Below are positions 24,539 to 32,971 of a stretch of 64,000 nt of DNA, one piece after another. Made by a program: the position numbers and the translations under genes. The notes beneath the pieces are model-generated. The model saw only the letters and a program-made list of their open reading frames with translations, did not search any database and was not told where the DNA came from. The DNA lies in NCBI RefSeq assembly GCF_003065365.1, contig NZ_CP023276.1, positions 1,860,001 through 1,924,000 on the forward strand, in the 5' to 3' direction. Origin of the DNA: Polynucleobacter difficilis. GTDB lineage: Bacteria; Pseudomonadota; Gammaproteobacteria; Burkholderiales; Burkholderiaceae. The first letter of the stretch is position 1. Each line of letters begins with the position of its first letter.

Positions 24539-25350
24539 GCATGTACCTCCTATTTGATGTCGGCAATACTCGCCTGAAATGGGCGGCAGTCGAGTCGCAT
24601 CAAAATCCAATTGATCGCAATAAAAAACTTTGGCTTTACTCCGGAGCAATCGATACCCAGCTACTGCTCTCTCCAGAGCACTGCGCTGAGTTAGCGCATT
24701 ACATTTTGCAAACGATTCCAAAGCCGGATGCGATTGGCATCTGCTGCGTTGCTGCAGAAGAATGTGCCGCCAACCTCAAGCAGTTGTTTGCGCAGTGGCA
24801 GGATGTGGCCTGGTTTCGCTTACGCGGGAACTCTCCTGTTGATGGCCTTCGCTCACGCTATACGCAGCCCGAACAACTGGGCGCCGATCGCTGGGCCGGG
24901 CTAATTGCTGGGCGCACGCTATCGAGCGGCAATAGCTTAATTATCAATGCCGGCACCGCCACCACGATTGATTTTCTGGGTGCCAACGGCATTCACCACG
25001 GTGGCTGGATTATTCCTGGCTTAGGCTTAATGCAAGCGAGCTTGGAATCGAATACCGCAAGGCTTCCAGCCACCAGCGAGGCAGACCGGGTGGATGGTTT
25101 TGGAGTGTCCACGGATGCGGCAATCTACAAAGGCTGCCTTGCAGCCCAAGTGGGGGTCATTCATGAAGCCTTGCAACTGGCCAAAGAAATGCATCAACCA
25201 ATTGATCGGATTTGGATTGATGGTGGAAATGCAAAAAACATCGCTGCTGAATTAAAGCAGCACAGCTTCTCCAATTCCATTTCGATTGAGGCTATTAATG
25301 GCCTTGTGCTGCGTGGACTTTGGTCTTGGATACGCCAAGAATTACGCTAA
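24535..25350 (+). CDS. coaX: type III pantothenate kinase
   Basis: CoaX phosphorylates pantothenate, the first step to coenzyme A. The 271 residues show the ASKHA-fold motifs LLFDVGNTRLKWA, LGADRWAGLIAGR and INAGTATTIDFLG, plus a C-terminal IWIDGGNAKNIAAEL. A second ATG two codons in is an alternative start. The birA-coaX pairing is common in Burkholderiales. It is convergent with rfaE2, whose stop is two bases away. Confidence 0.95.
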   Translation: MSMYLLFDVGNTRLKWAAVESHQNPIDRNKKLWLYSGAIDTQLLLSPEHCAELAHYILQTIPKPDAIGICCVAAEECAANLKQLFAQWQDVAWFRLRGNSPVDGLRSRYTQPEQLGADRWAGLIAGRTLSSGNSLIINAGTATTIDFLGANGIHHGGWIIPGLGLMQASLESNTARLPATSEADRVDGFGVSTDAAIYKGCLAAQVGVIHEALQLAKEMHQPIDRIWIDGGNAKNIAAELKQHSFSNSISIEAINGLVLRGLWSWIRQELR

Positions 25351-25351
25351 C

Positions 25352-25843
25352 TTATTCGCTGCGAATCCGCCCCAGCAGGCTTGTGGTCGAGCGCTCGTAA
25401 ATAAATGGAATGGCCACAGCAGCTCCACCCCAACCTTTAACTAGCCGAGTCTCCTCTAGCGTGTCGATCGCATAATCACCGCCTTTGACATAAATATCTG
25501 GGCGCACGCATTTCAGTAACTCAACAGGTGTTTTTTCTGAAAACAACACTACCAAATCAACGCTCGCCAGTGCGGCCAACAGCGCCTGCCGATCCGACTC
25601 AGAATTGATCGGCCTATCATCGCCCTTGCCCAGCATTTTGACTGAGGCGTCGGTATTCACACCCACCACTAGACTGCCGCCCAGTTTGCGTGCTTGGTCT
25701 AAGTAACTCGCATGGCCGCGATGCAAAATATCAAAGACACCATTGGTAAACACAATCGGGCGGGCAAGCCTAGCTAGTGCGGCCGGTAGGTCATCTGGAT
25801 GGCATATTTTTGACTCGAAACTGGGTTTGCTTGGAATGGTCAT
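25352..25843 (-). CDS. rfaE2: D-glycero-beta-D-manno-heptose 1-phosphate adenylyltransferase
   Basis: This is the stand-alone nucleotidyltransferase half of HldE, which makes ADP-heptose for lipopolysaccharide core. The 163 residues have the nucleotidyltransferase signature FTNGVFDILHRGHASYLDQAR with the HxGH motif, VGVNTDASVKMLGKGDDRP, and VKGGDYAIDTL. A TTG at 25852 is another possible start. It lies nine to 17 bases after the photolyase stop on the same strand. Confidence 0.93.
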   Translation of the reverse strand: MTIPSKPSFESKICHPDDLPAALARLARPIVFTNGVFDILHRGHASYLDQARKLGGSLVVGVNTDASVKMLGKGDDRPINSESDRQALLAALASVDLVVLFSEKTPVELLKCVRPDIYVKGGDYAIDTLEETRLVKGWGGAAVAIPFIYERSTTSLLGRIRSE

Positions 25844-25860
25844 CGCAATCAATCGTCTAC

Positions 25861-27444
25861 TTAAATGGTTTCAATATTTTTTAGTAAGACTACAGCATGT
25901 TGCTGAATCTGTTTTTTCTCGGCATCGTCGATGCGCTTTAAGTTTGCAGTCATCAAGCGCGTGCGTGGATTTTTTTCAAACTCAGACTGGTGATTCATTA
26001 AAAAATTCCAATACAAGGTGGTAAACGGACATGCATTCTCACCCACACGTACATCCGGCTTATATGGGCAATGGCTACAGTAATTACTCATGCGCTTAAT
26101 GTAGGCACCACTGGAAATATACGGCTTACTGGTGAAGCGCCCGCCATTAGCAAATAGAGCCATACCAGCAACGTTGGGTAATTCAGCCCACTCTACGGCA
26201 TCCACATAGACTGCCAAAAACCAGCTACTCACCGCCTGAGGGGAAAGACCGGCCAAGAGGGAAAAGTTTCCCGTTACCATCAGTCGCTGAATGTGATGGG
26301 CATAGCCGTATTCCAGTGTTTGTCCAAGCACATCGGCCATGCACACCATTTTTGTTTTTCCGGTCCAGTACCACGCTGGCAGTTCCCGTTGATAGCCAAA
26401 GTAATTGGCAGTGCCCATCTTGGGCATATCGAGCCAATAGACCCCGCGGATAAATTCGCGCCAACCCAGAATTTGCCGAATCAAGCCTTCTGCTGCCTCG
26501 AGACTGGCATCGCCTGCACGCCATGCCGCCTCTACGCGCCCAATAACCTCTCGTGGATTAATTAGCTTTAGATTGAGGCTAGAGGATAAGACCGAATGCC
26601 AGCCAAACGGGGTATCGGTCCACATCGCATCTTCGTATTGACCAAAATGCACCAGCCGGGCATCAATGAAACGGTCCAAGGCTAACAAGGCTTGCTCGCG
26701 GGTAACGGGCCACAAAAAGTGCTGGAGACTGCCAGGGTGGTCTTTAAAGCGCTCCTGCACCAAGGCCAGCACCTCCTTCGTGATGGCATCGGGCTCAAAA
26801 AACTCCGGAGGATCAATTAAGCCGGGGCCTTTTTTGGGATAGCTGGAGCGGTTTGCCGCATCGTAATTCCATTGACCGCCCTCCGGCTCACCTGCCTTGT
26901 CCAGCAGAACGCCGTGCTTTTTTCGCATCTGGCGATAAAAGAACTCCATCCGCAATTCTTTCTTTGCGCCTGCCCACTGCTTGAACTCCTCTAAATCGCA
27001 TAGAAAGTGCGTATCGCTTGTAATGTGCAAGGGGACATCCATCGCAGTACATGCCGCTGTAATGTCGCCCCAAACGCGCCATTCACCAGGCTCAACGCAA
27101 TGGACTGAGGCGGGCTTATATTCCTCGATGGCCTCTTTTAAAGCATCCCCCAGCTCAGTGGCCGGACTGCCCTCCATGGATTGATAGTGAACGCGCGCGC
27201 CCAACTTGCTTAAGGCAGCAGCAAAGTGGCGCATCGCGGATAAAAACAGGGCAATGCGTGCCTTGTGGCTCCAAACCCAGGTAGCCTCCCCAGCAGACTC
27301 AATCATCAATACCGCGTCCTGCTGCCAATCGGCGTTTTGCAAAACTGGACTATCCAGGTCTAGCTGATCACCCAAAACCAAGATGAGATTACGGGTCGTT
27401 TGACTGCCCTTTGCACTTTTAGCCGTTGGGGATTTTTTGCTCAT
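25861..27444 (-). CDS. phrB: prokaryotic (6-4) photolyase with iron-sulfur cluster (FeS-BCP)
   Basis: This family repairs UV photoproducts using light, FAD and a lumazine antenna. The 527-residue product begins its domain with LILVLGDQLDLDSPVL. The four cysteines expected to bind [4Fe-4S] are present: Cys368 (MVCMADVLG) and Cys456, Cys459 and Cys472, with the spacing CxxC-x12-C. This is the same pattern as Agrobacterium PhrB. Pro/Lys-rich residues 1-15 are probably disordered. No ribosome site precedes the ATG; TAAGAT lies five bases before it. It is divergent from a peroxidase and lipid-modification series. Confidence 0.93.
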   Translation of the reverse strand: MSKKSPTAKSAKGSQTTRNLILVLGDQLDLDSPVLQNADWQQDAVLMIESAGEATWVWSHKARIALFLSAMRHFAAALSKLGARVHYQSMEGSPATELGDALKEAIEEYKPASVHCVEPGEWRVWGDITAACTAMDVPLHITSDTHFLCDLEEFKQWAGAKKELRMEFFYRQMRKKHGVLLDKAGEPEGGQWNYDAANRSSYPKKGPGLIDPPEFFEPDAITKEVLALVQERFKDHPGSLQHFLWPVTREQALLALDRFIDARLVHFGQYEDAMWTDTPFGWHSVLSSSLNLKLINPREVIGRVEAAWRAGDASLEAAEGLIRQILGWREFIRGVYWLDMPKMGTANYFGYQRELPAWYWTGKTKMVCMADVLGQTLEYGYAHHIQRLMVTGNFSLLAGLSPQAVSSWFLAVYVDAVEWAELPNVAGMALFANGGRFTSKPYISSGAYIKRMSNYCSHCPYKPDVRVGENACPFTTLYWNFLMNHQSEFEKNPRTRLMTANLKRIDDAEKKQIQQHAVVLLKNIETI

Positions 27445-27449
27445 AAAAC

Positions 27450-27455
27450 ATCTTA
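27450..27455 (-). promoter_or_regulatory. -10-like hexamer five bases before the photolyase ATG
   Basis: TAAGAT matches TATAAT at four of six positions and is separated from the ATG by GTTTT. With no purine-rich ribosome site present, it fits the leaderless pattern seen at other gene starts in the window, but it is one of the weaker examples. Confidence 0.25.
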
Positions 27456-27505
27456 ACTGGAATGACTTAGACTGGAGTCCTGTTCTTTTTTTGCTTGATG
27501 AATTT

Positions 27506-28075
27506 ATGCGGCATTTCTTCGTTGTAGCAGCCTGTTGGCTGGGGCTCTCTTTGAGTAGCCCCGCATTTGCTCAGACTGCGGCCCCCACCTGTAGCCCCCT
27601 ACTTTCCCATACTTTTTTGCGCCTGCAAGATGAGGCCCCCCAAAACTTATGCCAGTACCAAGGGAAAGTGATTATGGTGGTCAATACTGCCAGCTACTGT
27701 GGCTTTACCGGACAATACGACGACCTTGAAAAAATATACTCCAAGTACCAACAAAAAGGCTTTGTCGTTTTAGGCTTTCCATCGAATGACTTTGGTCAGC
27801 AAGAGCCCGGCACGAATAAGCAAATTGCGGACTTTTGTAAAAACACCTATGACGTCAAATTCCCGATGTTTGCCAAATCGAGTGTCTCCGGGAAAAATCC
27901 AAATCCCTTATTCAAAATGTTGATTGAAAAAACCGGCACCACACCGAAGTGGAATTTTTATAAATACCTGATTGATCGCAACGGCAATGTAGTGGAGGCC
28001 TATGGCAGCCTCTCGAACCCCAGCGGTAAAACCATAACGTCCCACATTGAAAAATTACTGCAAGGAAAGCAGTGA
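27506..28075 (+). CDS. exported glutathione peroxidase family protein
   Basis: Gpx-type enzymes reduce peroxides with thiols. From the ATG at 27506 the protein has 189 residues with a signal peptide (VVAACWLGLSLSSPAFA). The catalytic cysteine is Cys65 in VVNTASYCGFTGQ; the glutamine and tryptophan of the active site are in GFPSNDFGQQEPG and PKWNFYKYL. Most bacterial homologues are cytoplasmic, so export is notable. A longer frame begins at 27437 but buries the signal peptide. The stop overlaps the next ATG by one base. Confidence 0.9.
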   Translation: MRHFFVVAACWLGLSLSSPAFAQTAAPTCSPLLSHTFLRLQDEAPQNLCQYQGKVIMVVNTASYCGFTGQYDDLEKIYSKYQQKGFVVLGFPSNDFGQQEPGTNKQIADFCKNTYDVKFPMFAKSSVSGKNPNPLFKMLIEKTGTTPKWNFYKYLIDRNGNVVEAYGSLSNPSGKTITSHIEKLLQGKQ

Positions 28076-29469
28076 TGGCTAAAAAGCGCATTGCCATTAT
28101 TGGCGCCGGCATCTCAGGCTTAGGCTGTGCTTACCGCCTACGTCAGCATCCTGATTTTGAGATCACGATTTACGAAGCAGGAAATCACATTGGTGGTCAC
28201 AGCAATACCGTTGATATCAGCGTTGATACACCAAGCGGACCTATTCAGCATGGCGTCGACACTGGGTTCTTGGTCTTTAATCGCCGTACCTATCCTCGCC
28301 TCGTTCGCCTATTTGAAGAATTGGCTGTGCCTATTTTTCCTTCAGAGATGTCTTTTTCCGTAAAGCTTGAATCGATTGCTCCACTGGAGTGGGCTGGAAA
28401 TGATCTCAACTCTTTTTTTGGTCAACGGCGCAATTTACTCCGCCCTTCTTTTTGGAAAATGGCGCGTGACATCATGCGCTTTAACGCGCTTGCTACTGCG
28501 CTGGCTTTAAGTCAGGAGTCAAGCGATACGCACTCAAGTAAAGTATTAGCCCAAGAAGAAAGCATTGCCGATTTTCTAGATCGCCATGCCTTTAGTAAAC
28601 CTTTTCGGGATTGGTATTTCTTGCCCATGATTGGCGCGATTTGGTCATGCTCTGTCGATCAAATGCTGGAGTTTCCGATTCAAACAATGGCGCGTTTTTG
28701 CCATAACCATGGGCTCTTAAAAATACAAGATCGACCAAAGTGGCTTACCGTACAAGGCGGCTCACGCGAATACGTGAAACGCTTAGTTAGCGCCCTTGAT
28801 CAGTGCGGCGTGCACTGGGTGCGCGAAGCAGTAACGTCGGTTAATGTCCCTACTGATAGCAAACAACATGCGATTGAGGTTACTAGCGCCAGTGGGTCTG
28901 CGCAGTTTGATGAGATTGTGATGGCTTGCCACAGCGATCAAAGCCTTCAACTGCTGCGTGGTATTAATACAGCGACTCAATCCATTCTGAGCGCAATTCC
29001 GTATCAGGCCAACCGGGCCATCTTGCATACCGATGCCTCTTTTTTGCCAGAGCGTAAACGCTGCTGGGCAGCCTGGAATTACACGGCGCAAGCGAAGAGT
29101 AATGACGTGGCTGAAGATACAGTTAGCGTTAGTTATCTGATCAATCTCCTTCAGCCCCTTCCTCCAGCACTGAAAGACATTCCGATTATTGTCACCCTCA
29201 ATCCACTGCGTGAGCCCGACCATAGTAAAGTATTCCAAGAGATTCGGTATGCACACCCTGTATTTGATATGCGCGCTACCGATGCACAAGCGGCTTTGCC
29301 CCTGATCCAAGGCAAGTCATCGGTTTGGTATTGTGGCGCATGGACCGGGTATGGATTTCATGAGGATGGTTTGCGCTCAGGCGAGACGGTCGCAGAGGCA
29401 ATTCTAGAGCGCAGTAAGCAATCCACCAGCCTCCATACTTCTGCAGCAGAGGTCAATGTTGCCAACTGA
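28075..29469 (+). CDS. FAD-dependent oxidoreductase, amine-oxidase-like
   Basis: The 464-residue protein starts with the FAD-binding motif IAIIGAGISGLGCAYRL and contains GGHSNTVDI. It ends with the FAD-closing motif VWYCGAWTGYGFHEDGLRSGETVAEAI. It resembles the flavoproteins found next to cyclopropane-fatty-acid synthase homologues; in Rhodobacter, relatives in such clusters take part in furan fatty-acid formation. The substrate here is unproven. GTG at 28072 is an alternative start. It overlaps the peroxidase gene by one base and the DUF1365 gene by 14. Confidence 0.88.
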   Translation: MAKKRIAIIGAGISGLGCAYRLRQHPDFEITIYEAGNHIGGHSNTVDISVDTPSGPIQHGVDTGFLVFNRRTYPRLVRLFEELAVPIFPSEMSFSVKLESIAPLEWAGNDLNSFFGQRRNLLRPSFWKMARDIMRFNALATALALSQESSDTHSSKVLAQEESIADFLDRHAFSKPFRDWYFLPMIGAIWSCSVDQMLEFPIQTMARFCHNHGLLKIQDRPKWLTVQGGSREYVKRLVSALDQCGVHWVREAVTSVNVPTDSKQHAIEVTSASGSAQFDEIVMACHSDQSLQLLRGINTATQSILSAIPYQANRAILHTDASFLPERKRCWAAWNYTAQAKSNDVAEDTVSVSYLINLLQPLPPALKDIPIIVTLNPLREPDHSKVFQEIRYAHPVFDMRATDAQAALPLIQGKSSVWYCGAWTGYGFHEDGLRSGETVAEAILERSKQSTSLHTSAAEVNVAN

Positions 29470-30253
29470 TTTAACGCCGAAACTCAATTTCGGAGTCGTT
29501 CAACACCGCCGCTTCCGCCCTGCCAAAAATGCATTCGCGTATTCCGTGTTTACGATCAGCATTCCCATGCGAGAGCGACGGCGCAATCCAGATTTACTTC
29601 GCCAGCATGGTCTGGGCGACAATCGATTTCGCTTCTTTTCATTTTTTGATAAAGACCATGGCCGCGGTGACCTAGACAGCCTAGCTTGGGCCGAACAAAT
29701 CTTAGATTCGTATGGCATTGCGCATCCCGATGGCGAAATCTGGTTACAAACCTTTCCACGGGTTTTGGCGTATGTCTTTAATCCAGTGAGTTTTTGGATT
29801 TGCACCAAACCAAACGGGCAAGTGCGCGCTGTCATTGCCGAGGTAAACAATACCTTTGGAGAGCGTCACTGCTACCTGTTAAGTAAGGATTCGGGCGAGC
29901 CGCTGCGCTCTGGAGAAACCCTTACAACTAACAAGGTCTTTCATGTATCTCCTTTTTGCGATGTCAGCGGTGAATACCGCTTTCGCTTCCTCTTTCCCCA
30001 AGAAAGCCAATCCGGACGGAACACCGTCAACCGCATTGAGCTGCATGAGGATGGGGAGGCCTTGATTCATACCAGCATTAGCGGTGAAGCGCGCCCATTG
30101 ACACGTGCCTCCCTGTATTTTTCGATATTGCGATATCCTCTTATGAGCATTGGAGTGATCGGACGAATTCATTGGCAAGCACTGAAGCTTTGGGCCAAAG
30201 GCGTCCCGTTCCACTCCAAACCCAAACCGCCCGACTTTGAAGTTAGTAGATGA
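29456..30253 (+). CDS. DUF1365 family protein
   Basis: The 265-residue protein shows the DUF1365 hallmarks: VQHRRFRPAKNAFAYSVF near the start, YVFNPVSFWICTKPNG, VIAEVNNTFGERHCYLL, and FHVSPFCDVSGEYRFRF. No biochemical function is established for the family. It almost always sits between the FAD oxidoreductase and the cyclopropane synthase homologue, as here, with 14- and four-base overlaps that imply coordinated production. Confidence 0.9.
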   Translation: MLPTDLTPKLNFGVVQHRRFRPAKNAFAYSVFTISIPMRERRRNPDLLRQHGLGDNRFRFFSFFDKDHGRGDLDSLAWAEQILDSYGIAHPDGEIWLQTFPRVLAYVFNPVSFWICTKPNGQVRAVIAEVNNTFGERHCYLLSKDSGEPLRSGETLTTNKVFHVSPFCDVSGEYRFRFLFPQESQSGRNTVNRIELHEDGEALIHTSISGEARPLTRASLYFSILRYPLMSIGVIGRIHWQALKLWAKGVPFHSKPKPPDFEVSR

Positions 30254-31518
30254 ATCGACCTGGACAATCCCTGCTATCGCGCTTAAGTTTTTCACGCTCT
30301 GCCGATCGACATTCATCCCACTCGGTTCCGCTGGCGGCACGAACCTTTCTGGCCTTACTGAGCAATGTTAAATCTGGGCATTTGGCACTCACCTTGCCAG
30401 ACGGCAGAACAGAATATTTTGGTACTACCAGTGATGACTTGCATGCTGATTTGCATATCCTTGATTGGGATGTGTTTAAAGATGTTCTGAAGCATGGGGA
30501 CATTGGTTTTGCCGAGAGCTATATCCGTGGCCAATGGAATACATCCAACTTAAAAGCCATATTAGAAATAGCGATTCGAAATCGGACCCTCCTTGAAAAA
30601 GCAATCTACGGCAGTTGGTTTGGCTCCTTGTTCTACCGCCTCAAACATCGGATGCGCAATAACTCCAAATCAGGTAGTCGCAAAAATATTCATGCGCACT
30701 ATGACCTAGGCAATCCCTTTTATTCTTTATGGCTTGATCCCAGCATGACCTATTCCAGCGCCTGGTTTAGTGGCGATCTTCAGCTCCCATTGGCTCAGGC
30801 CCAATCCAATAAGTACCGCCGTATTTTGTCTTCCATTGATGCCTCTCCGGAAAAACGAATACTGGAGATTGGCTGTGGCTGGGGCGGCTTTATTGAAGAA
30901 GCAGCGCTAGCTGGTTGTCATGTAACTGGCCTTACTTTATCCCGAGAGCAACAGAAGTTTGCTGAAGCACGCCTTGCACAGCAAGGCCTTGTTTCTGAAA
31001 TTCGGTTTCAGGACTACCGCGATTGCAAAGAACAATTTGATGGCATTGCCTCCATCGAAATGTTTGAGGCGGTGGGTGAAAACCATTGGGAACAATATTT
31101 CAAGACGATTGCATCCTCGCTCAAGCCCGGTGGAAAAGCCTGCATTCAAACCATTGTGATTGCAGAAGAATTGTTTGAGCGCTATCGCAGTAGTACGGAC
31201 TTTATTCAGCAATACGTTTTCCCAGGCGGTATGTTGCCATCCAAGTCGGCTTTTAAAGAGTATGCGGCCAGGGCCGGTTTGCGGGTTGATGACGAATTTG
31301 CATTTGGAACCGACTATGCAAAAACACTGTGCATTTGGTATGAGTCGTTTAATGGGCAACTGGGCCAAGTTAGCCAACTGGGGTTTGATGAAGCTTTCAT
31401 TCGGCTTTGGAATTTTTACCTCATGTACTGTGCAGCCGGCTTTTCAGAGCGCAACATCGATGTGGTGCAATTTACCCTGGTTCACGATCACGCTAGCGGA
31501 GATAGCTTACGCCCATGA
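30250..31518 (+). CDS. cfa: cyclopropane-fatty-acyl-phospholipid synthase family methyltransferase
   Basis: Enzymes of this family transfer a methylene or methyl group from SAM to double bonds of membrane lipids. The 422-residue protein has the N-terminal lipid-binding part. The methyltransferase core then shows HYDLGNPFYSLWLDPSMTYSS near 155, SAM motif I LEIGCGWGGF near 205, and IEMFEAVGENHWEQYF near 275. KYRRI and FIQQYVFPGGMLPS are typical. It could be a true CFA synthase or a UfaM-like methylase; sequence alone does not decide. ATGA overlaps link it to both neighbours. Confidence 0.92.
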   Translation: MNRPGQSLLSRLSFSRSADRHSSHSVPLAARTFLALLSNVKSGHLALTLPDGRTEYFGTTSDDLHADLHILDWDVFKDVLKHGDIGFAESYIRGQWNTSNLKAILEIAIRNRTLLEKAIYGSWFGSLFYRLKHRMRNNSKSGSRKNIHAHYDLGNPFYSLWLDPSMTYSSAWFSGDLQLPLAQAQSNKYRRILSSIDASPEKRILEIGCGWGGFIEEAALAGCHVTGLTLSREQQKFAEARLAQQGLVSEIRFQDYRDCKEQFDGIASIEMFEAVGENHWEQYFKTIASSLKPGGKACIQTIVIAEELFERYRSSTDFIQQYVFPGGMLPSKSAFKEYAARAGLRVDDEFAFGTDYAKTLCIWYESFNGQLGQVSQLGFDEAFIRLWNFYLMYCAAGFSERNIDVVQFTLVHDHASGDSLRP

Positions 31519-32291
31519 AACAAATTGGTATGCAGGACTTCGCCGGAAAGCGCGTATGGGTGATCGGCGCCAGTAGCGGAATTGGCGAAGCCTGCGCAAT
31601 CGCGCTATTCGCAGCCGGCGCGTCAGTCGCGCTCTCTGGCCGTCGCCTGCAAAATCTTCAAACAGTCGCGCAGCATGCCAAGCCGAATCAAAGTCTGATA
31701 TTGCCCTTGGATGTGACTGAGCCCAAGGCAATTCAAGAGGCCTACCAAAAACTCATGCAGGAATGGGGGCAGCTCGATCTGCTGTTGTTTGTTTCTGGGA
31801 TTTACATACCATTGCGTGCCGATAACTTTGAGATGGAGTCAGCCGAGAAAACCATCAATGCCAATGTATTAGGACCGATGCGTGCGGTTGCTGCGGTCTT
31901 GCCTAATATGCTAGAGCGGCACAGCGGCCATATCGCTATTGTAGGAAGCGTGGCCGGCTACAGCGGCCTACCGAAAGCGTTAGCTTATGGCCCGAGTAAA
32001 GCAGCCATGATTAACTTTTGCGAAACCCTCTTTTATGATTTGCAGCCTAAAGGCATTGGGGTGCACATGATTTCCCCAGGCTTTGTAAAGACCGAGGCTA
32101 CTGCGCAAAATGACTTTGAAATGCCCGCCTTAATTAGCTCTGAAGAGGCAGCCAAACATATTTTGGATGGCATACGTGAGGGTGAGTTTGATATCCATTT
32201 TCCAAAACGGTTTTCTGGATTCTTGAAGTTTTTGCGTTTACTGCCTTATCCAGTTTACTTTTGGATCTTACGGCGTTTCGTCAAAATTTAA
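31515..32291 (+). CDS. short-chain dehydrogenase/reductase in the lipid-modification cluster
   Basis: The 258-residue SDR has the cofactor motif VWVIGASSGIGEACAIALF and the catalytic Ser-Tyr-Lys set in IVGSVAGYSGLPKALAYGPSKAAM. A hydrophobic C-terminus (LKFLRLLPYPVYFWILRRF) may bind membrane. It overlaps cfa by four bases, so it is probably part of the same pathway, but its substrate is unknown. It ends 23 bp before the convergent dsbA stop. Confidence 0.88.
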   Translation: MKQIGMQDFAGKRVWVIGASSGIGEACAIALFAAGASVALSGRRLQNLQTVAQHAKPNQSLILPLDVTEPKAIQEAYQKLMQEWGQLDLLLFVSGIYIPLRADNFEMESAEKTINANVLGPMRAVAAVLPNMLERHSGHIAIVGSVAGYSGLPKALAYGPSKAAMINFCETLFYDLQPKGIGVHMISPGFVKTEATAQNDFEMPALISSEEAAKHILDGIREGEFDIHFPKRFSGFLKFLRLLPYPVYFWILRRFVKI

Positions 32292-32297
32292 GGCCGC

Positions 32298-32311
32298 AGG
32301 CAGTACTGCCT
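32298..32311. repeat. short palindrome between convergent SDR and dsbA genes
   Basis: AGGCAGTACTGCCT is a perfect 14-bp palindrome in the 23-bp gap between two convergent stops. With at most five pairs around a four-base loop and no U-run it is a poor terminator, but it is the only structure in the gap. Confidence 0.3.
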
Positions 32312-32314
32312 CAC

Positions 32315-32971
32315 TTACTTGTAATTCTCTTTTCTGACTTTGTCGACCAAGTGATCCATCACTGCGATGGCTTTTGCACGGGTACCGGCAATCGAAGGTG
32401 AAGTAATGTACTTTCCTTGAATCGCGACAGTCGGAACGCCGTCAATGCGGTATGCGTCGCCCAGCTGCCGCGCGGCTCTTGCTTTTGAAACAACCGCAAA
32501 TGAACGGTATGCAGCTAAGAATGCATTGCGATCCACGCCCTGACTTGCAACCCAATCTGCGATGTCATTCTCATTAAGAAGGCGTTTATTTTCCCTGTGC
32601 ATGGCAAACATCACCTTGGAATTGAGATTGCTCTTGCCTAAAGCCTCAAGCGCATAAAACAATTGGCTGTGGGGCATCAGCTCCTCACGAAAGGCAATCG
32701 GCACTTGACGAAATACCACGTCTTTTGCTTGGCGCTTTTCCCATGCCATGATTTCGGGATCAAAATCAAAACAATGCGGGCAGCCGTACCAAAAGAATTC
32801 AATGACTTCCACTTTGCCTTTGGTGTCGAGCGGCTGAGCGACCGGCAGGACGCGGTAATCAAATCCAGGCTCTATTTTTGCTGGGCCTTGAGCATGAGAA
32901 ATGGGTACGAAAAAACTCAGGGCAATTACAGCGCCTAGCCCAAGTTGCAGTAATCGCATAAATGGTTTCAT
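32315..32971 (-). CDS. dsbA: thiol:disulfide interchange protein DsbA
   Basis: DsbA introduces disulfides into exported proteins. The 218-residue precursor has a signal peptide (LLQLGLGAVIALSFFVPISHA), the thioredoxin-fold active site CPHC at residues 64-67 in FFWYGCPHCFDFD, and the cis-proline region DGVPTVAIQGKYITSP. Its start overlaps the upstream SPOR gene stop by one base. Confidence 0.95.
   Translation of the reverse strand: MKPFMRLLQLGLGAVIALSFFVPISHAQGPAKIEPGFDYRVLPVAQPLDTKGKVEVIEFFWYGCPHCFDFDPEIMAWEKRQAKDVVFRQVPIAFREELMPHSQLFYALEALGKSNLNSKVMFAMHRENKRLLNENDIADWVASQGVDRNAFLAAYRSFAVVSKARAARQLGDAYRIDGVPTVAIQGKYITSPSIAGTRAKAIAVMDHLVDKVRKENYK

Noticed and set aside
28783..29310. 175-codon open frame antisense to the FAD oxidoreductase
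   Set aside because: The translation is rich in Arg, Cys and His with no domain, and the sense strand encodes conserved FAD motifs.
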